NCBI RefSeq assembly: GCF_900269665.1
Contig: NZ_LT985361.1
Coordinates: forward strand, 5,314,163 to 5,378,162
Reading direction: 5' to 3'
Length of the DNA stretch: 64,000 bases
Origin: Nocardia suismassiliense
GTDB lineage: Bacteria; Actinomycetota; Actinomycetes; Mycobacteriales; Mycobacteriaceae
Shown here: piece after piece, positions 61,245 through 64,000 of the stretch
How the letters are laid out: every line of letters begins with the position of its first letter
Position numbering within the stretch: the first letter of the stretch is position 1
Notes under the pieces: model-generated
The model's database searches: none
Seen by the model: only the letters and a program-made list of their open reading frames with translations
What the model was told of the DNA's origin: nothing
Translations under genes and position numbers: made by a program

Positions 61245-61463
61245 TCAGTATGTATATAGATCCCAGGAGCCATTGTCACGCTGTTCGCACTCCCATTGGC
61301 TCCCCCCGGTCTTCGGGGACTCGCCATCGGCTTGGCAGGCTTCCACCGTGTTGTAATTGGCTATGAATTTGGCGTCGGGCGGTCGCGCCGCTTGGGAGAT
61401 CGGGGCAGCGGCAATCATTGCGCTCACCGCGAGGATTACGGCGGCCATGGTGGTCTTGAACAT
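61245..61463 (-). CDS. Small secreted protein
   Basis: This 72-residue protein has a signal peptide (cleavage near SQAAR) and a short mature part with two Cys (VEACQADG, WECEQRD), possibly one disulphide. The family is not recognised. ATG 61463 has AAGGAG about 9 nt upstream; a GTG at 61469 is closer to it. It is isolated between a hairpin and a non-coding spacer. Confidence 0.65.
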   Translation of the reverse strand: MFKTTMAAVILAVSAMIAAAPISQAARPPDAKFIANYNTVEACQADGESPKTGGSQWECEQRDNGSWDLYTY

Positions 61464-61598
61464 GATCACGAGCTCCTTTCGCTTCCGCGTGACAATTCAC
61501 GCGGGTCTGGAAAAACGAGCTGATCTGCCGTTCATAGTCGGCCACCGGTCACAATATGTCCAGTGACGGTATTTCACAATTTAATGCAGGCAGGACCT

Positions 61599-63944
61599 TT
61601 AATCCCGGCGGTATGGTGCCCGTCCGGCCGGTGGTTCGGGCTTGGAGACATTCGGCAGGTCCGGTATGCCCAGTTCCAGGGGTGTCCCGGCCAGCGTGTG
61701 GGGCTGGCCGTGGTGGCGGAAGGTGAAGGGGTCGCCGGACAGCAGGGAGTAGGTTGCCGCGTCGCGGGTGATGTCGACCGATATTCGGCTGCCGCGCCAC
61801 AGGATTCGGAAAGCGAGGCGGTCGAGGTTTTCGGGGAGGCGTGGGGCGAAACGCACTTCGCCGTTGCATTCGCGCATGCCGCCGAAGCCAGCAACGCAGC
61901 AGCTCCACGTTCCGGCCAGTGAGGCGATATGCAATCCGGTCGCCACGTTGTGGTGCAGGTCGTGCAGATCGGTCAGCGCCGATTCGACGAAGTAGTCGAA
62001 GGCCAGCGACAGGTGACCGACTTCCGCCGCCATGATCGCCTGAGCGCAGGCGGAGAGTGAGGAGTCGCGGACCGTCAGTGCCTCGTAATAGTCGAAGTTC
62101 CGTAGCTTCTGCTCCGGCGTGAACTCGTCGGGGCACAGGTACATCGCGAGGGTCAGGTCGGCTTGTTTGACCACCTGCTTACGGTTCAGATCGAAGTACG
62201 GATAGTGCAGCAGCAGTGGATAACGCTCAGCGGGGGTATCGGCGAAATTCCAGCGCATGTAGTGGGTGAAATTCTCCGACTGCTCGTGCACCTCGAGTTG
62301 GTCGTTGTACGGCATGGCGGCCTTCTCGGCACAGTCCCGCCAGCGGCCCATCTCGCTCTCGGTGACCCCGAGCCGCTGCGCCACCTCGGGCTGCCGCTCG
62401 CACGCGGCCACCGCACCGCGCAGATTTTTTTGCGCCATCAAATTCGTATAGATGTTGTTGTCGGCCAGCGCGGAGTATTCGTCGGGCCCGGTGACACCGT
62501 CGATCCGAAAGTTCCCGGCCGAATCCCGATGCCCGAGAACGGCCCACAACCTGGCGGTCTCCACCAAAAGCTCTACCCCGCAGTCCCGTTCGAACTGCTC
62601 GTCCCCGGTCGCCGCCAGATAGCGAATGGTCGCGTCGGCGATATCGGCGTTGACGTGCACCGCCGCGGTGCCGGTCGGCCAATAGCCGGAGCCCTCTTCA
62701 CCATTGATCGATCGCCAGGGGAACATCGCCCCCGACTGACCGAGTTCGCGGGCCCGCTGCCGCGCCAGCTCCAGGGTCGAATGCCGCCAGCGCAGCGCGT
62801 CACCCGCCGCGGCGGGCACCGTATGGGTAAGCACGGGAAGTACGAAAGTCTCTGTGTCCCAGAACGAATGCCCGTCGTAGCCGGGGCCGGTCAACCCTTT
62901 CGCCGGTATCGCGCGCGTCTCACCGCGAGCCCCCGCCTGCAACACATGGAACAGCGCGAAGCGAACGGCCTGCTGCATCTCCGGATCGCCGTCGATCTCG
63001 ATATCCGCGCTCGCCCAGAAATCGTCGAGATAGGCGCGCTGCCGGGCCAGCAGGTCGTCCCAGCCGGTCTCCAGCCCCGCCGCCAACGCCGCTTCGACCT
63101 GGGCGCGCAGCGCAGGGGTCGAACGCTGACTGGACCAGCCGTAGGCGAAATACTTTGTCACGCACACCGTCTCGCCCCGCGCGACATCGACCGCGATCGT
63201 CAGCCGGGCCAGATCGTCCTCGGTATGCACCGAGCACCGTGGCGTGGCGTGCACCGCCAGCTCGTGATCCATCCCCGCGGCCATCCGCAGCCCGGAATGC
63301 CTGGTGTGGTGGGCGAGCACCGCATGGAAATCCCGCGCGGCCGCGAAGTCGGCCACCAGCGGGCGATCCAGGGCCGCCGCGAACCGGGGATCACCCTGGC
63401 GCGCCACCACCGGCTCGTTGGCGAGCAGATCCGATTGGATCACCAGATCCAGATCCTCGTCGAGCGGCTCGACCTCATAACGGATGGCGGCCAGCGCCCG
63501 CTCGGTGAACGAGACGAGGCGCTCCGAACGGATTCGCACGGATTGACCGGTGGGCGAGGTCCATACGGTGCTGCGTCGCAGTGTTCCGGAGCGGAAATCC
63601 AGTACCCGCTCATGCTCCCGGGCGTGGCCGTAGCGCATGTCCATCGGCTCGTCGCCGACGAGCAGCCGGATGATCTTTCCGTCGGTGACGTTCACCACCG
63701 TCTGCCCCTGCTGCGGGTATCCGTAACCCACTTCGGCATAAGGCAATTCACGCTTCTCGTAGAAGCCGTTGAGGTAGGTGCCCGGCTCGCCGACCGGCTC
63801 CCCCTCCTCCAGCGTGCCGCGCAAACCGAGGTGACCGTTCGACAACGCGAAGATTGATTCCGTCCGCCGCAGTGCGTCCACATCCATTCCGCACCACCGC
63901 AATTGCCATGGGTCGACCTCGAAACCGCGACAGTCCGCAGCCAT
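61599..63944 (-). CDS. Glycoside hydrolase family 65 protein (trehalose/maltose phosphorylase type)
   Basis: This 781-residue protein has the GH65 N-terminal beta domain (FALSNGHLGLRGTLEEG, residues about 33-49) and the alpha/alpha barrel with DTETFVLPVL and the catalytic-acid segment GVTGPDEYSALADNN. Family members are inverting phosphorylases of trehalose, maltose or kojibiose. The start is 4 bp from a HAD-type mutase gene upstream, the usual partner that converts beta-glucose 1-phosphate to glucose 6-phosphate. Confidence 0.9.
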   Translation of the reverse strand: MAADCRGFEVDPWQLRWCGMDVDALRRTESIFALSNGHLGLRGTLEEGEPVGEPGTYLNGFYEKRELPYAEVGYGYPQQGQTVVNVTDGKIIRLLVGDEPMDMRYGHAREHERVLDFRSGTLRRSTVWTSPTGQSVRIRSERLVSFTERALAAIRYEVEPLDEDLDLVIQSDLLANEPVVARQGDPRFAAALDRPLVADFAAARDFHAVLAHHTRHSGLRMAAGMDHELAVHATPRCSVHTEDDLARLTIAVDVARGETVCVTKYFAYGWSSQRSTPALRAQVEAALAAGLETGWDDLLARQRAYLDDFWASADIEIDGDPEMQQAVRFALFHVLQAGARGETRAIPAKGLTGPGYDGHSFWDTETFVLPVLTHTVPAAAGDALRWRHSTLELARQRARELGQSGAMFPWRSINGEEGSGYWPTGTAAVHVNADIADATIRYLAATGDEQFERDCGVELLVETARLWAVLGHRDSAGNFRIDGVTGPDEYSALADNNIYTNLMAQKNLRGAVAACERQPEVAQRLGVTESEMGRWRDCAEKAAMPYNDQLEVHEQSENFTHYMRWNFADTPAERYPLLLHYPYFDLNRKQVVKQADLTLAMYLCPDEFTPEQKLRNFDYYEALTVRDSSLSACAQAIMAAEVGHLSLAFDYFVESALTDLHDLHHNVATGLHIASLAGTWSCCVAGFGGMRECNGEVRFAPRLPENLDRLAFRILWRGSRISVDITRDAATYSLLSGDPFTFRHHGQPHTLAGTPLELGIPDLPNVSKPEPPAGRAPYRRD

Positions 63945-63948
63945 TTCG

Positions 63949-64000
63949 CTACTCCTTCAGCTCCGCCAGATCCTGGACGACGACATCGGCGCCCGCCGCC
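63949..64000 (-). CDS. HAD-family protein, probable beta-phosphoglucomutase (3' end only)
   Basis: Only the last 16 codons are in the window; they read AAGADVVVQDLAELKE, the usual end of HAD-type sugar-phosphate mutases or phosphatases (GADVVV followed by DL). It lies 4 bp before the GH65 gene on the same strand. The rest is beyond the right edge. Confidence 0.6.
   Translation of the reverse strand, partial: AAGADVVVQDLAELKE

Noticed and set aside
1..64000. CRISPR array, tRNA or rRNA genes
   Set aside because: No regularly spaced direct repeats with unique spacers and no cloverleaf or rRNA-like sequence was recognised; the dyad repeats are isolated and lack spacers.

Overview
The window is visibly GC-rich DNA with strong G/C bias at third codon positions, many GTG starts and dense ATGA/GTGA gene overlaps. 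Together with MmyB-type XRE, GAF-ANTAR, DUF2599, DUF1360 and neocarzinostatin-fold proteins this points to a mycolata-type actinomycete, most likely Nocardia or a close relative. No rRNA, tRNA, CRISPR array, transposase or phage gene was seen.

Left end (1-1062): non-coding, with a 72-nt tandem repeat and two copies of a long dyad repeat. The dyad recurs at 47.6 and 57.0 kb, directly behind gene ends.

Catabolic region (1063-29080): about 25 genes in divergent operons. Its centre (18613-26325) is one plus-strand operon of a fused nitrilase, a red-chlorophyll-catabolite-reductase (RCCR)-like protein, a chlorophyllase-like hydrolase, a pheophorbide-oxygenase-like Rieske protein, a second bilin-reductase-like protein, an unrecognised beta-rich protein, a chlorophyll-b-reductase (NYC1/NOL)-like SDR and a maleate-isomerase-like protein. 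This looks like the plant chlorophyll breakdown pathway packed into a bacterial operon. Around it lie a cyclic-imide-type amidohydrolase, an isatin-hydrolase-like cyclase, an amidase, two family III CoA-transferases, a PrpD-type hydratase, HMG-CoA-lyase-like and CitE-like lyases, an acyl-CoA dehydrogenase, two aldehyde dehydrogenases and an FAD monooxygenase. Together they could carry pyrrole-derived maleimides to central metabolism. A divergent operon encodes two membrane-anchored neocarzinostatin-fold proteins and a polytopic membrane protein, candidates for pigment binding and uptake. One IclR regulator sits in the middle, and a 17-bp dyad of the form GTTTC-N7-GAAAC occurs in all five divergent promoter regions, so the region reads as one regulon.

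Stress and redox region (29188-43834): KatE-type catalase, CydAB oxidase, a glycogen-debranching-type enzyme, Mn-catalase, an epimerase, a hemerythrin/SRPBCC/zinc-dehydrogenase/DUF1360 operon, a secreted DUF4142 protein and a GAF-ANTAR regulator. Three transcription units carry GTTTGC-N13-GGG(T/C)A promoters resembling the SigF/SigB stress class.

Right part (44102-64000): a tight trio of heme-oxygenase-like diiron protein, HemK-like methyltransferase and CDGSH protein; an APC permease; an XRE regulator; an operon-like run of acyl-CoA synthetase, thioesterase, divergent tryptophan-dioxygenase-like protein, kynureninase-like PLP enzyme, O-methyltransferase and CrtI-like flavoprotein, probably a small specialised-metabolite pathway; a metallophosphoesterase; a LysE exporter; two class A beta-lactamase-fold proteins flanking a LysR regulator; two small secreted proteins; and a GH65 phosphorylase-type enzyme with the tail of a HAD-type mutase.
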